Source: Gibbula magus (Eukaryota; Mollusca; Gastropoda; Trochida; Trochidae). From it: 64,000 nucleotides of DNA. Both the position numbers and the translations under genes were made by a program. The DNA is taken from contig OW388289.1 in assembly GCA_936450465.1 (NCBI GenBank), positions 66,028,420-66,092,419 on the forward strand, in the 5' to 3' direction. The number at the start of each line of letters is the position of its first letter. Within the stretch, counting starts at the first letter, position 1. Shown here piece by piece: positions 1 through 13,800 of the stretch. The notes beneath the pieces are model-generated. The model did not search any database and was not told the DNA's origin. It saw nothing but the letters and a program-made list of their open reading frames with translations.

Positions 1-1778
1 ACGTGACTACGAGGGGAGCGGAAACGTCATTCAATGTTACGTCATCACAAAAACTATACCTATATCGTCTGATAAAGTACTTTTATTTCGATTGTTCTAG
101 CCGCTAGGCATCTTAGAATCTAAGATAAACCAGCCAAGCTATCTTCAGCCAGTGGCTCAGTATAACTCCCTGAATGAATTGTGAAATTTGTAAATTCATT
201 TTAATTTTTTAGCAATAAATAATTTAAAAGCTTAAGTTTTAACACTCTTTAAATGAAGTTACAGAATTGTAAAGACTTCTAAATTAAAAGATTATTTTCA
301 GCCTAAGCTGACCAACTTTGTTGCCTTGCTTTTGTTTGTATCTACCATTGCTTGAAGGAATACTTTTCAATATCAAAGAGTGCCAAACTATTCTGTGTAG
401 CCAATTTACAGAAACATATCTCGGTGATGTTTCACTTGCTAAAGATAGGGTATCCTGGAATGAAAGGTAAAGGGATACACCTTGAGTGGATGATAACAAA
501 AGTATTTTCAAATAAATTGCCAGTCTTAATTGAGTTGAAGTCAGGTCTATAATTACTTTTGAGTCTCAGTTGAATTGAAAGACCCTTTGCGCATTTATTA
601 GAAGAAAAGGTTCACTCTGTGACCCCTGTAGTCCTACTCGTGAAGAGGTCAACTGATTTATTGTGTTTTGAAGGAGTAAATACCATGGAGTCATATGGAA
701 CTTCAAAGGGATCGGTCATAGGTATCATGAATCAACAGTCAATGCTTTCCTGTCTTTGCCAACAAAGCGCAGGATATATATATAGAACATCATACTTGTG
801 CATTTGGATCGTTTGGAACGAGAAGATGTCATGGAAGCGAAGGAACAACGAGTTTGAAGCTTCATTTGCGCTTTTCTGCCTTGTTAATGATAATTTGAGT
901 AACATATTCCCTGCTTGTGCTGTTAATATTAGGCCAAATCCATGCTGATACTTTAATCAACTGAAAAAATACTAGCAGTGTTATTACCGGTAAAACATAA
1001 ATTCCTGAGATTTAATTGGGAAAACATTGAAAAGTACGGAAAATTCCGAGAAGTGCCGAAGTTTAGAGAAAGTAGAACCGTCAGCCGTGCAATACGGAAT
1101 TCACTGTGCAATACGGAAATCGACCACGGAAACCGTATTGCACCCCTGTATTACTATCTTAAGTTTACATGGGTATATAATAAAATCAGTGATAGTCATA
1201 TCTAAAACATAGTTTGACATAGTTATAAATTGTTACACTTTGCTGTTGAATAGATGAGTGGCAAGCTATTCTAAGAGGCCAGTTGGAAATTATCACAACT
1301 TGTTAAGAAAGAGTAGAATCTATGATTGGCTACTGACCAGCAATATTGGGTAGTCCAGGACCTGCAGGCAAAGGGTTAACATTCGTTTGATATGGTGATA
1401 AGTCCATCGATATGGTACTGGGCCTTTATTCTCGAAACGTTCGTAGCCTTAAGATTTCTCAACTTGATCGTGTTAAGAATAGGTCTACGAACGTTTCGAG
1501 AATAAGGGCCCTGGTGTTACAAAATTAATATATTAACAGTGGGGTCTTCTGTCCCCTCGTAAAAAATAAACAGAAAAAAAAGAAGTTGTGTAACCATGAA
1601 ATTGTCGTCATTCTTTGCCACCTCAACTTCGAGAATGTCAATGTAGAAAGAAATGATTTTCGTTTATATTAACAAGAATTCCTATTTCTGTCCTTCTTTT
1701 TCAATGTTTTGTTGCTCTTTCATTTTCTAGTGTACATTTTTTGACCCACATGATTCATCTTCCATCCTTCTGTTTCAG
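1..1778. other. Intron upstream of the first visible exon
   Basis: This is AT-rich intron leading into the acceptor at 1778 (pyrimidine tract around 1761-1776). The preceding exon, expected to encode the P-loop and switch I, is not here. It contains a foldback element (1420-1511). An 11-base motif, gtgcaatacgg, occurs at 1087 and 1106 and inverted at 1133-1143, and could form a small hairpin. No coding potential is supported. Confidence 0.7.
1420..1511. mobile_element. Short foldback element (27-bp inverted arms)
   Basis: Positions 1420-1446 and 1485-1511 are inverted copies of each other with a single mismatch, around a 38-bp loop. The arm core is TTCTCGAAACGTTCGTAG. No transposase is present, and no clear target duplication was found. 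It is probably a miniature inverted-repeat element; the arm resembles repeats I remember from molluscan genomes. Confidence 0.7.
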
Positions 1779-1841
1779 TGCTATAGTGGAGAAGTACCTG
1801 CTAGAGAAATCAAGGATCGTATCACAAGCTAAACACGAGAG
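1779..1841 (+). CDS. Myo9: Myo9 exon 1 in window (motor, after switch I)
   Basis: The exon completes a split codon with its first base, then reads [16 protein letters not shown] and ends in a split Arg codon. This is the strand following switch I in the motor core; vertebrate myosin IX has the same [11 protein letters not shown] motif. Acceptor tttcag ends at 1778 and donor gtaagt starts at 1842. The length is 63 nt. Confidence 0.95.
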
Positions 1842-4800
1842 GTAAGTCGGTTTATCTCTCTGCTTCACTATCACAGATCGATCTGTGCACTGTATATGCA
1901 GAGCGTGCCAACTAAATTTACACCTTTTTATGTTCAGTATGTTCAGCCTTTATAGACTTGAACGTTTTGCATATTAAGTGTCCTCTGTGTAAACTGCAGA
2001 TAAAATGTTAGCTACGATCAGTGTGTGATCTATAGAAACTACTATAGGGTTGATATTGTGGATACACATCTATCAAATGAAATCAATAATATAGTTTTGT
2101 ATTCCAGCCAATGAAATCAATTTGAGACATATTGTCATTAAAATATTAACTTTCTAAAGGAACCATGTCAATGCCATATGAATAAGATTTGAGTGAATCT
2201 ACGTCGGAATTCAGTGTTGTACCAACCACAGGTCACTAGTTGCAGCCAATGAGTGTATTTTTCTCTGCAATATTGGACATTTTCATTGCTTATTTCCATG
2301 CTCTTGCATATTTGGTTTCGGCTCGGAGCTGGTGGTTGCAGACTTTAATCAGGAGTCAGGATGTCAGCAACATTATCTATCTAGAAAACTGTCGTACATG
2401 CAACTCAGAATGCAATGTCAACTTATAATTCAAAGTACCACCCATGTTGTGTATTCCAGCCAATGTGGGGTTTTCTAGTTCTAGTTTTCTAGTTTTCTAG
2501 TCCCAGCCGATGCTCGCAGGTTTCACCGCAATGCATAGCTACATGGTGTTGCAGGCTTTCTCCCTGCCATAATACCAGCAGCCGTGATATAAGTGAAGTA
2601 ATCTTGAAAGCGGTGTTAAACCTCAACTCACCTCCAGCCAATGGTTACAGGTTTTTAATGCAGTGTATTGACACAGTGGTATAACATGCTTTATAAGTGT
2701 TCTTGAAAGTTGACAATCTCAGATAACAGTAGAGTACTCCTTAACCCTTACGTTGCGTATATATATTTTACCATTTTTAGCCCCTGTGGCGGAATTTACA
2801 GGCTCGCAGCTCGCAGCAGTAGTTTGGGCTTTGGCACTAACTAGCTCTGCTGGCGGAATTTCCAGGCGGCGATTCCGGTATCGTTTTTACAAAATATACC
2901 GCATCTACATGGCGAATAAGGACTATATACGGGCGTTCAATACAAATTCAAGTAGCGACACCCGTACACAAATGGCTAATTCACACTCGAAACTTTGAAT
3001 GAATTTTCTATGTTTTTTCGTTTTTATTCTATTACTTTCGAAAGATTGTCTTTTATTCGGGCCTCGTAACATCATAAATACGAAACGAAAAAAATTCCAT
3101 TGATATACGGAATTGAAGACAAGATGTCTAGCTTCACAATGATATAAAAATTATTAGAATGCGACCTTTGGTTATAATTCTATAGCTATGTAAAGTTTGT
3201 CTTTATTTCCACCTATAAAAATATATAAAATATAAAAATACTTACAACATGTATGCGGCATTGCAAACGGTCGTTCATCGCACTTTTCCAAGAAATCATA
3301 ATCTCGAACCAGTTGACAAATAAGCACATGTCAACCCAAATATGGTTATGTTGTTTGACTTTTCAAATAAACGCTAACCTCGAACCATAACTGATGAAAA
3401 TATGTTGATTAGTTTGTGTGCCGTTTGGTTTCACATGCCTCTCAGAAAGGTAAAATTGTATCTTTATTTCTGTGAATAAATCTGCGCATTTTATATAGAA
3501 TAAAAGATTATTCTTTTCGGTTTATTGTGATATAAAAATTATGAAAATGCATTCAGTATTTTAGCCTTGATAAATGTTTTAGAAGTTGTGAAAATCGCCG
3601 ATTGTTTAAAAATTTATGAAGTGTAAACATGACCTTTTTCACGGCGCTTGCTGTGTCTTTATTATTTTTTTGAGATTTTCTAATTTTATATGGGAATGTA
3701 GTCCATTGTTTCCCCTTTATTTTGCCGTATTTTTTTTTGAAAACAAACAATTCGCTCACATGATATGAAGTGCAGGAGTAAGGCGAGTTAGCGATTTTTT
3801 TCCCCGTCTCGCGAGATGCGAGGCAGATAGCAGTCTCGGGCGAGGCAAACCCGAGGCAATACAAACACGTGGGTGAAAATAGCCTCAAGCGAATTAATGC
3901 TTCGGGGGCTAAGCCCGACATAATTGGCCTTTTGTAAAGCTAATTTATCGATGCGTTACGGGTCAACAATGCACACGCAAATTGGTGTGAATTTTTCTTG
4001 ATATTCCGACCACACACTGAACAAAGCTTTATTCTCATGTCGGGTTGCGATGCGTAAATACAGCCATTCTCATGGGTCGGGTCGCGGACACAATCGACTC
4101 GTGACCCGGTATGGGGTATAGTATATACTTAGACAGCCGTGAATTATTCTAAGTCTTGTATCCGGGATCCGTATTCAGACACCTAGGAATCGCTTATAGC
4201 CCGCCCGGATAATTCCGTCGCCCGCATGTTAAGGGTTAAGAATCGGAGATAACCTCATTTCAACTCTGAAACAAGTTTATGTTAAGTACTTAATAATGTA
4301 CTCCAAAGTATCCTATATATTTATATTCTATATATTCTCTGATGATTGTATATGTCACAAACATAGTTACCAGAGAGAGAGAGAAAGGTTACTGTTTATA
4401 TAGGGTTATTGATTGAACTAGGGACTCGCACAATCTTGTAAATATAATATTCACATAGGTGAAACCACCAGCGTCACTATATTTAGTGCACACTGCCCCA
4501 AGGGTGTGACTTGCACACTTTCCAAACTCTTAATATCATCGGTGAGTTCTAAAATTCATTCAACTGCAGTCAAAGATATTTATATTTGTCACTGAATACA
4601 ATATTCATTTATCCTTTGACAAACTTTTGTTGTGAATTCCATGATAGTCTTTCTTCTAAAATGTAATATTAGGTTTGTCTGCATGAATGAACATGTTCAG
4701 TCATGCGTGACCTACAGGACCTGCTCGTTAATCGTGAAGACATGACTTGTGACATAATTACTCTGCTAATTGATATACCTGCTGCTCCGGTCTGACATCT

Positions 4801-7800
4801 CCAGTTGCTTATGCAACCAGGAGCATCCACAACATGGCTGACATACATACGCAGACAGGTGCTGGGGTTTTAATTACCAGATATCAGTTAATTAAATTAA
4901 TCCTGCTTCATTAGTGGTTATCCACTCAAGTTTGACTTCTTTATCTCCTTACAGGTCAGAAAATAAAAAAATATTCATGAAACTAGCAAGTTTGTAAACT
5001 GTCTGCAGGCCTTGTTGGTAGGAAGACGTTTTTGAATGTTATGTCCTGAAAATGTTGACGTTAAATCATCGTTCGTTTTCTCCTAAACCTTTCTCTAAAG
5101 TATGTTGATGTTTTCTCAAGTGATCATAAATATGAAAAAGTTTTACTTACTTTTCAACCCTCGTTTCTGCAGTTCTACTCAAGTACCTAGCATTAATGAT
5201 CTTTAAATTTTCTATTTTGAGAACAAAAATGAACATCAAATGAAAGGAAACATAAGAGGTAGGAACATCAAATGAAGTGAAATTAAATGCCCCGAAGATA
5301 ATTTCTAAGGAAAACATGATTTCCCCAAATTAACAACCCACACAAATGACTTGAGAACATATTTAAGAGTCATACATAGATAAAGACGTGAGATATGATT
5401 CAGCTTTGCTTGTGCTGGGAGTGTCTTGTTGAAAGTGAAAACAAAACTGGAAGGTTATATGTATTCAACAGCAATAATGATTTATGAATTGACCCATTAA
5501 AGATCACAGACCACCGAGAGAGAAACTTTTCTGAGTCACTGGTAGACTGGACATAGTCTGAAAACAAATCTCCGACATTAAAGAGACTTGAATTGCAGTT
5601 AAAATGATAAATGTACTTGTAGTTCAAAAGATCAAAGTCCTAGCTGTTCAACAAGCTTAACCCCTGCAGGCAAACGGGTTATAGGAACTGTGAAAACTGA
5701 GGGTTTTATAACCACTAACTGTGTGTATATATGAGATTATCATTCAGCAATGATCAACCTTTGGAAAGTTTTTTGGAAATTAAATTTGATAATTAATAAT
5801 ATTACAGATATGGCTGTGAGTTTGCAGTATTTGGAATTTCCTTTATGTCCTGTTAGGTATATAATTATTTCAGTGGGAGAATATCCTCTTTTGCAACAAG
5901 ACATAAGATGTAATGGGATTAGAAATAATGAAGACAATTTTAGAACTTTTGTACATTTTAGCATAAGCATTGACAGCTTGGGTAGTATTTCTGGATATAT
6001 CCAGTAGCATAAATATCCCCAAATCCTGCCCAAAGGGAGCAAAGGGATATTTGAGCCAAGCAAGATTATTGTTGTTTCTCAAACTCCAAAGATTTCTGGG
6101 GGTGAAACAACAGTTTAAATAATAAATGCTGAATCAACAATAAGTGCTGGGTACCCCACATGTTATAATGGTGCTTTAAGGCTATATCTCTTAATTTAAT
6201 TCCTTTGCAGCTTTATTTAAACACTGTTTGTCCAATAATCAAATTATTTCTATGATGCGCCTGTTGAATGAATAATCATATTACGGGAAATCTGTAAGTA
6301 ATGTGATCTTCGTCAAGTCAAGCTTGGTAAAAGGTTGACTTACAAGGATATATATTGGAAAAGAAGGAAGGAAAGAGGCAGATAACACATGAGCTGGCCT
6401 GCAGCTAGTTGTGGAGAAGGAGGATGTGGGTGGAAAGAGTTCTGACCACACAAAATGCTTTCCTAAAGTTGACAGGGTTATTTTATGGTGGGCAGATCAA
6501 ACGCCATCAGGAAATATGACCAGTTGTGTAAATGAAGGCTTGGAGATCTGTAATGGAGTTGGCCCAACTTTATAATGTGATAGCTGATACGTTAATGGTC
6601 TTGAAATAGATCTGCTTGATTCAAAGTTCTTCACCAGAACAACAGAGCTGGAAAAGAAAGCTTTTTCTGGGTAAAAAACTCTTAACACACAGAATCATTT
6701 CATGTACACGCTTTCTCCTTCATCAGGTGGAATGTTGAAGGAATCTGGACGCGGTCACTAAATTTGTTAAAATATAACAACCCCGAAACTATGTCAAAAG
6801 CATTTACCACGAATCACAACAAAGCATGGTCAGCAACAGGAAAAGATTAAGTAATGAAAGCAAGGAAACCACATATGAAACCCATTTATCTGATTTCCTC
6901 AACATATTGACCCCTGACCTTTCCCCTTTGTATATATTATGGTCTAATCGAGACTGAAGTACCTGGTGCTATTGTTGTGGAACTGCGTGTAGTGGAACTC
7001 TCACCTACTGTTTACACACATATCAGGACAGGAGTAACTGTTAGGGGAGGATTGTAACAACCTGGTGGGCCACATGCCATGTCTTTATTGTGCTCTACCG
7101 TTCCAACTATGACATAGCATGACCTTGGGTTGTCTATGGAATCGATTTCACATCATACATTTCAGTTAGAAGGGGACTTTTGAAATTGAATAATATGATC
7201 TAATTCATACACAGAGGCTCATTGAGATAACTGACCTATCATGGTTGAAATAGTGGACTGAATTGATGAAAGAATGATGTATGAAACTTAACTCAAATAT
7301 CAGAAATAAGAATTTAATCATGAATAAACATGGCCGATATGCTTTAAAGTTTCAACCCCTCGGCACCAGATTGCAAGTGGATTCTGCTGGCAGCTACTGG
7401 TAGTGGTACCTATGGGTAGAATCAGTTATGTTGTGGGTTAGTGTAGATTAGTCTAGCCATCCAACCTGTCGTGCTAGCTTCTCATATCAATTTTATGCTC
7501 ATAAGGGAATATATATTGCAAAACATGTTGACCAACCTTGAACAATGTCTTGACACTGCAGTCACCAGAAATATACCCGTATTTTGCCTTTATCAGACTT
7601 GTCTTCAGCCGATTTGAATGTGATTGGAATATTTTTGGAAACGTTTTAAATAATGCATAAGTTTTACAAATAAACTTTTGAGTGAATGACATTGAGCTGA
7701 AAGGTGTGAGTCTCAGGGCAAGTTTGAGAGTTGCATTATACCCGAGTAAACAGAGTGAGCAGGTGGTATCCTTACTTGTGTAGATACTTGTGTAGCAGTG

Positions 7801-10800
7801 GCTGGTAACATGAGAGGAAACTAGACAGTAATGCTCTCTGATGCCACTATATCACTGAGTGGGTGCTGCACTTACAATAACACAGTCTTTCACATCTACT
7901 TACTATACTCTTCACACCTACAAGACATACACACAAGAAGATATGTATCTAATGTATTGCATGTTGGCAACTTGATAGCTCTTGAGATCAGTTATATTTG
8001 CTACATCAACTCATCTTCTTATCATAGCCATAAAAGAGCTTTGAATATCTTTTGACTGAAATTATTTGGTATGGATATTTCTTAAGAAAGGATTATATTA
8101 ACTTATGCTAAATTAAAATATGCTTTTTGACTTTGTTGTATTTCAATTATTCTATTCTGAGATAGTTATAAAGCTTTTGCGATGTGAGGTCTAACAGACA
8201 TAACAAGGATGTTGATGTTAAGAAAGGAAGCTCCACCCACTGTTGTTGTAGCTGTGTCCCGACAGTCTTATTCAACTCCTTACATGGTAGACGACACAAG
8301 GCTTTATAGCACAACTACATTGTAGTGCACTGTGGAGGAGTTTAGTCATACATAAGCTCCTTATTCAGCAGACACTACAAGAGATTTGTAGTGTTGTAAT
8401 TGTACATGCAATGCTGTGGAGTATATTCTTACTTCAGCTCCTTACATAGCAGACATCACAAGAGGTTTATAGTTGCAATTGTATATGTAGTGCTGTAAAT
8501 TTATTCTTACTTCAGCTCCTTACATAGTTATCTTTACAGGATCTGAGTGCATACACTCCTTGGGAGTTAAAGAGTCAAAATTCTTTGCAGAGCAGATTAT
8601 GTAGAAATAAAATATGTTTTCTGTTGTCAAGTACATTTTGCAATTGTATAAATGTCAATGCACTGCCGTAGAGCTGAATAATGAACGGAACACAGTGTCA
8701 GTCTATCGTGTCTATCCATTGTCACTCACAGAAGCAATAACTATTAAATTTTGAAATAGAAAAAATCTAAAGTCAATTACTATTCAAAACTATTTGAAAC
8801 AGAAAGCTAAAATTTTCAGAATAACATCCAGATTAAAGTTTGTTCATTTCTTTAAAATCCCCTCTCAAATATGGGCGTGGCAGGGTGTTAACTGAAACCT
8901 TAAATTTCACTTCAGGAACTAGAACTGCTACTAAGCTAAAATTTTGAGAATAGCCTATTTATATGATGGAGACCAAAACCTGTAATTTTCATTCTTTTGC
9001 TGTGACAAATAAAAGTTTTAGAGCAATTATAAAATTAATGTTTTTTTCTCTTGCATTGGTAGGCCACAACAGCTGGAGCTGGGGTAGTAGAGTATTGCAT
9101 AACACAGTGTAAGAGGGGGATCATATGACAGGTTGAGAGCTGGTCAGTGAGAGCTGGTCAGTGGGGTGGGTCTCAAAGTTCAAATCTAACATAAAAAGCA
9201 ATAATTTAAAATTAACGTTGCAAATACAGTACAGTACTTAGATGTTAACCATTTGTGAGCATGACTAAACACTTAAAGATGTTATTGGTCTAAGAGACTC
9301 AAATTCAGTTAGAGAACTGTTAACTCTCTCTATTGAGAATAATCTATTTCAGTATTAATCATCAAACACTATAATCCCTGATGAGCTACAGAGCCCATGG
9401 CTCTATTTTTTTCATTGAAATTTGTTTGATTCTAAAACTAAATAAAATGCAGGGACAGTGCGTGGAGGTTTTTGATAGAGTGCATCTGTATACAGCTGCA
9501 GGTGTTGCAGTATTGTAACATTGTGGCATGTATTAGTGACAGTCAGCTGCAGCTGGTATATCGAACAAGCTGTTGCAACCCTTAGTGTCAGCTGGGTCTC
9601 TGATAAATTGTAGCTTTCCTCAGTCACATCCGTCTGGCCTATATAAGCCCAGACTTCCTCGTGAATAGAATTGAGATTTGCAACTTAGAGATTTGCCATT
9701 GATTAAATTCTATAGTTATATTTGAAGGTATTGTCATTGTTTTTGGCAATATTTGAAATCTGATCATGTTTAAATCTTTTTGATATACTGAACTGTTTTT
9801 TATAGCTCATCTGGCCTGAAATTTTGAAAGAAACACCTTAAAATACTTTGTAATATTATTCATGCTACATTAAATGCTCTTCAGTAGATTGAAATGCACC
9901 ATCATTAACTTGATCATTGTTCAAATACATATACTCTTACGTAGCTGAGTTGAAAGTACTTAAATGTGAAGTACCAGCAGAGAATGGATAGTGGTTCTGT
10001 AAAATGCACAGCTCCATATATAAGTAGTCCTTTATCTACAGATCCTAAAATAATCAGCAAAGTATGTTAAGAAAGTTTCCAATCCCTGATTGTTTCATTT
10101 CATCACCTGCCTGACAACGACATTAGTATCTTTGTCGAAATGTCGCCTATATAAAATTTAGAAGTTGTGTATTAAAATTGTTCTTCATTCCCCTGATGGT
10201 TTCCTTTGGTAACAAATTAAAGGTACTCAGAATTTTTGGTACTATTTACACACATTCCAATGTATCAAACTAACTTATAGAAAGATAACCAACTTGAAAA
10301 TAGTGAATTTCAAAGTTGACCACAGAAAAAAGATGCACAGTTGACAGTCATAAAACGTTTTGGTTTAGATTTTACACATTTTATTAGTTTATGGACTTAT
10401 GGACAAGCTTCTTCACTTGATGCTTGAGGATCAACATAAGGAAAAAGTGTTGGATAAATGTAAGACCTATGTTTATATTTAAATGTTGGGCACAAACAAT
10501 TTGAGTGACTTTCAGGGGTTTGTTGTTGATGTTTAATGGTTTGATGTTGATGTTTAATGGTTTGATGTTGTATGTTGCAGAAACTACCATGTATTCTACT
10601 ACTTGCTGGCTGGGGCTGACAAGAACGAGAGGGAGTCACTTTACCTGTCCAAACCTGAAGAGTATTACTACCTGTGTCAGGTAACTCACTTGTTAACACT
10701 CACACCTTGAACTAGGATCCCAGGCGAAGGTCTCTCAGCACTTGGGAAATGAGTCATCAATCATAACTCTAGACTTAAAGGGGCAGTAGCACATTTTTTT

Positions 10801-13800
10801 GCAAAATTTATTTTTTCAAATTTCCCATTTATAATGATAGTTTATATCATTTAAACTAACTTTAGAGGGTAAAACATCTTATTACACAAACCAATTATCT
10901 GTAGTGGTAAAAACTATGTTGCATATAAAGCAAATATTGCACTGCGGCCATTTTATTGTGAACACAATTGAATATTTTGTATTACAAAAACGATTCTCAT
11001 GGCTTTACCGGAACATGTACACTCATTTTAAACTTTATTTTCCGAAGACAGAAGGATGTTTTACTATTGGTGAAATTATTTTTCAAATACATTTCATCAA
11101 CTTATTTGAGCGAAAAAATGTGCTACTGCCCCTTTAATTGAGTTCAATGTTTCACTACATATCAGTGCATTACAACCCATATGTTACTGGTTTCAGGAGA
11201 TACTTGCAGGTTTCACTGCAATACATAGCCACAGTGGTGTTGTTGGATTTCCTACTACAGTAATGCCAGATATGAAACAGCTGTATGGCTGATCTACCTT
11301 CTTACTTCCACAGTAATGACATTTCAATAGAGATTCTTGAATATTTTTCATCTTGATTCCACCACTGTCCAAATTGACACACAACCATTAGTAGCGTTTG
11401 AAATATTTCTTCTTTAAAGCTGCACATGCGAACAAACCTTCTTTACCTTCTACCCAATATTTAATTACTCTGTACATCTGTAACATCTTGACCAAACAAA
11501 CTAAGCAAGGCAATTGGCTTCTTGACTGATGGCCAATCATCTGTCTGGCCTGGACACCAGGTGAAGCGTGTGGAAGTATCTGACTTCTGTGATTGTGTTG
11601 TTCTGTTATCCCTCCAAAAACAAGCAGCAACACTGCACATCTTGACAGAGAACCTACACCTGGTATGTGAGTTAGTTCCTGAACATCTCGGAGCTGGGGG
11701 CAGAGAGATAAGATCGGTGAACATCAAGCAATGATAGGAGATTCTACCTAGATACAGGGAATGAGTGGCAGGTCAAGTCCTCACCTGAACTCAACACTGA
11801 ATTGGGGAAAGTAGGAGCAGGGTTATGTCATCTTATTGTTACCTATTTTGATTTTAAGTACGAGGTGATACACCTTTCTAGATCCATGTCCCTCCGTCTC
11901 CAACCCACAATGCCATTATCATTGTCCACTTTAGTTTGGAAGAATAGTTAAATTTTGATAAAGTCAGAAGCTGGATGGGGAGAAGTAAGAATACTAGCTC
12001 GTCTGCATATAAGAACAGGAGTTTGACTACATTTCTAAGTGATATGTGTTATAGATAATGTCTGTCTTCGCTCTACCCTTCATCCGCTCCCCCTATCCAG
12101 GTATGAAGATACTGATTGGTTTAGATATATTCCCCTGGTTAAGTGATCATCAATCTTCAGATCTAAAGAAACTAGCCTGGTGTGAAGTCACTGCACAGTA
12201 AAAGCTAACTGATACGGCATTGATATGTAAAGTATTTGGTCACCTCTTGAAGTTGGACCAGAAAAGCGTATGGTTACATGTCTAACATACACAGTGGAAT
12301 TCCTCTCATCCAGACCTAAGAGTCCGTTCATTCCATGTAGACAGAAAGATAAGTAAAGATCTACCATCTTCTGTACCCGAGAACGCACTTTGATGTTGGA
12401 CAAACAAACTGAACTGAGGGTAAACATCGTCTGTAAACATTTACCTACAACCATAATGAGAGATTGTTTCTTCTGATACGATGACCACCTGACGTTGAGA
12501 TAAGTCAAGGTATTAAGTTAAGTCTAGGTTAAGTCCTTGACCGGAACTTGAGATGGTCAATATACTGCTATAAAGCTGGAACTTGGAAACCAAACCTAAG
12601 TATAAAGGCCTGTCCAGTATATGATTACAAACATCTACCAATGTTGAGATGAATAGAAGCATCCTACTAACAGTTCATGAGCTTGTTTGGGAGTCATTTC
12701 CATTCTAAATTCTTTTGTTCCTTTTGTGTTCCCAGTAATTACAGTTAACTGTCATCATCAAAAAAACTCTTTTTGTTTAATATTCAAAACTGACCAAAAC
12801 AATAAAAATGATCATCTTATGTTCCTCACCATGCTTTTTCTTCTTACATTGCATTTTTGAATTATTAAGCACACAAGAATTGCTTTTTTCCACTTAAGGC
12901 TCTCAAGTGTCATTGCAATACATATGTAAAATGATGATGCATACTTTCTTCCTGCATTTATGTTAAGATTGTGTGCAATTACTTTGATAAAATAATCTTG
13001 AAATTGTTGTTTAACTCAGCACCTTTTAAATCCTACTCTACATTCCATCTCTTGAACCCCCAGAAACTCTGAAAAGTTGCCAACATATGTCATAGAAGAC
13101 ATAACTGCAGACTTAATATATGTTTATGAGATGAGAATCTAATTGGGCTGTGAGCAAACAACATTTACTTATCTAGTGATTTACAGGTAGACGTGAAATT
13201 GATAAAAGGTAATGTTCCATACAAAGAAAACAATAAATTGCCCCAGCCCATGTTTCGGCCACCTGTAGGGTGTGTGTTGTAACCCCTGGATGGGTTGAGG
13301 GAGAAGTAATTACCTAGAAATGGGAAGGAGAAAGGAAGATATAATTACTTTCACACACTTGCTGATGGACTGCTGTAGTCATCTACTGCTGGTGTTGCTG
13401 GTACCATGCTTGCAGCTTCAGGCAGACTCATCTCGCCCCCTTACAGCTTTTGGAGATAGACAAAATCTCAAAATGTTTCGATTTTATGAAAAATGTGTTC
13501 CTGCTGAATCAGTTAGGCCCAATCAGTATGGGTTGTGATTCTAAAGGTTTTCTTTGGACTCGGATAGCTATAGGTTAATGCTGATGTATGATAGTTACTT
13601 CTAGTGAGTTTCTGAGTGGCTGGATTATAGGAATCACAATGCATTAACAAACTAAACAATCTGTGATTTGGTCAGGGCTAATGGTAGATAACAGTGAGTT
13701 TGGAAAAGCTGTTGATTGACTTACCTACAGAAATAACAAAAGGAATATTGAGAGTTTGACCACCGGTTGAAAATAGATTATTTCAGATTATTCCATAACC

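Larger units (their letters stand above)
1842..10580. other. Intron 1 (8.7 kb)
   Basis: It holds a SINE fragment (2501-2634), a piggyBac-like element (2745-4235), an ~80-bp tandem repeat (8270-8530) and a short tandem repeat against the acceptor (10515-10575). The stretches 4240-8270 and 8530-10515 are AT-rich sequence with scattered short ORFs on both strands. None of these has splice signals, a recognisable domain or consistent coding character. Confidence 0.85.

Noticed and set aside
2753..2998. 81-codon ORF at the start of the piggyBac-like elements (also 27278-27523)
   Set aside because: Lies over the element terminus and begins within the inverted end; most likely open by chance and shared only because the copies are near-identical.
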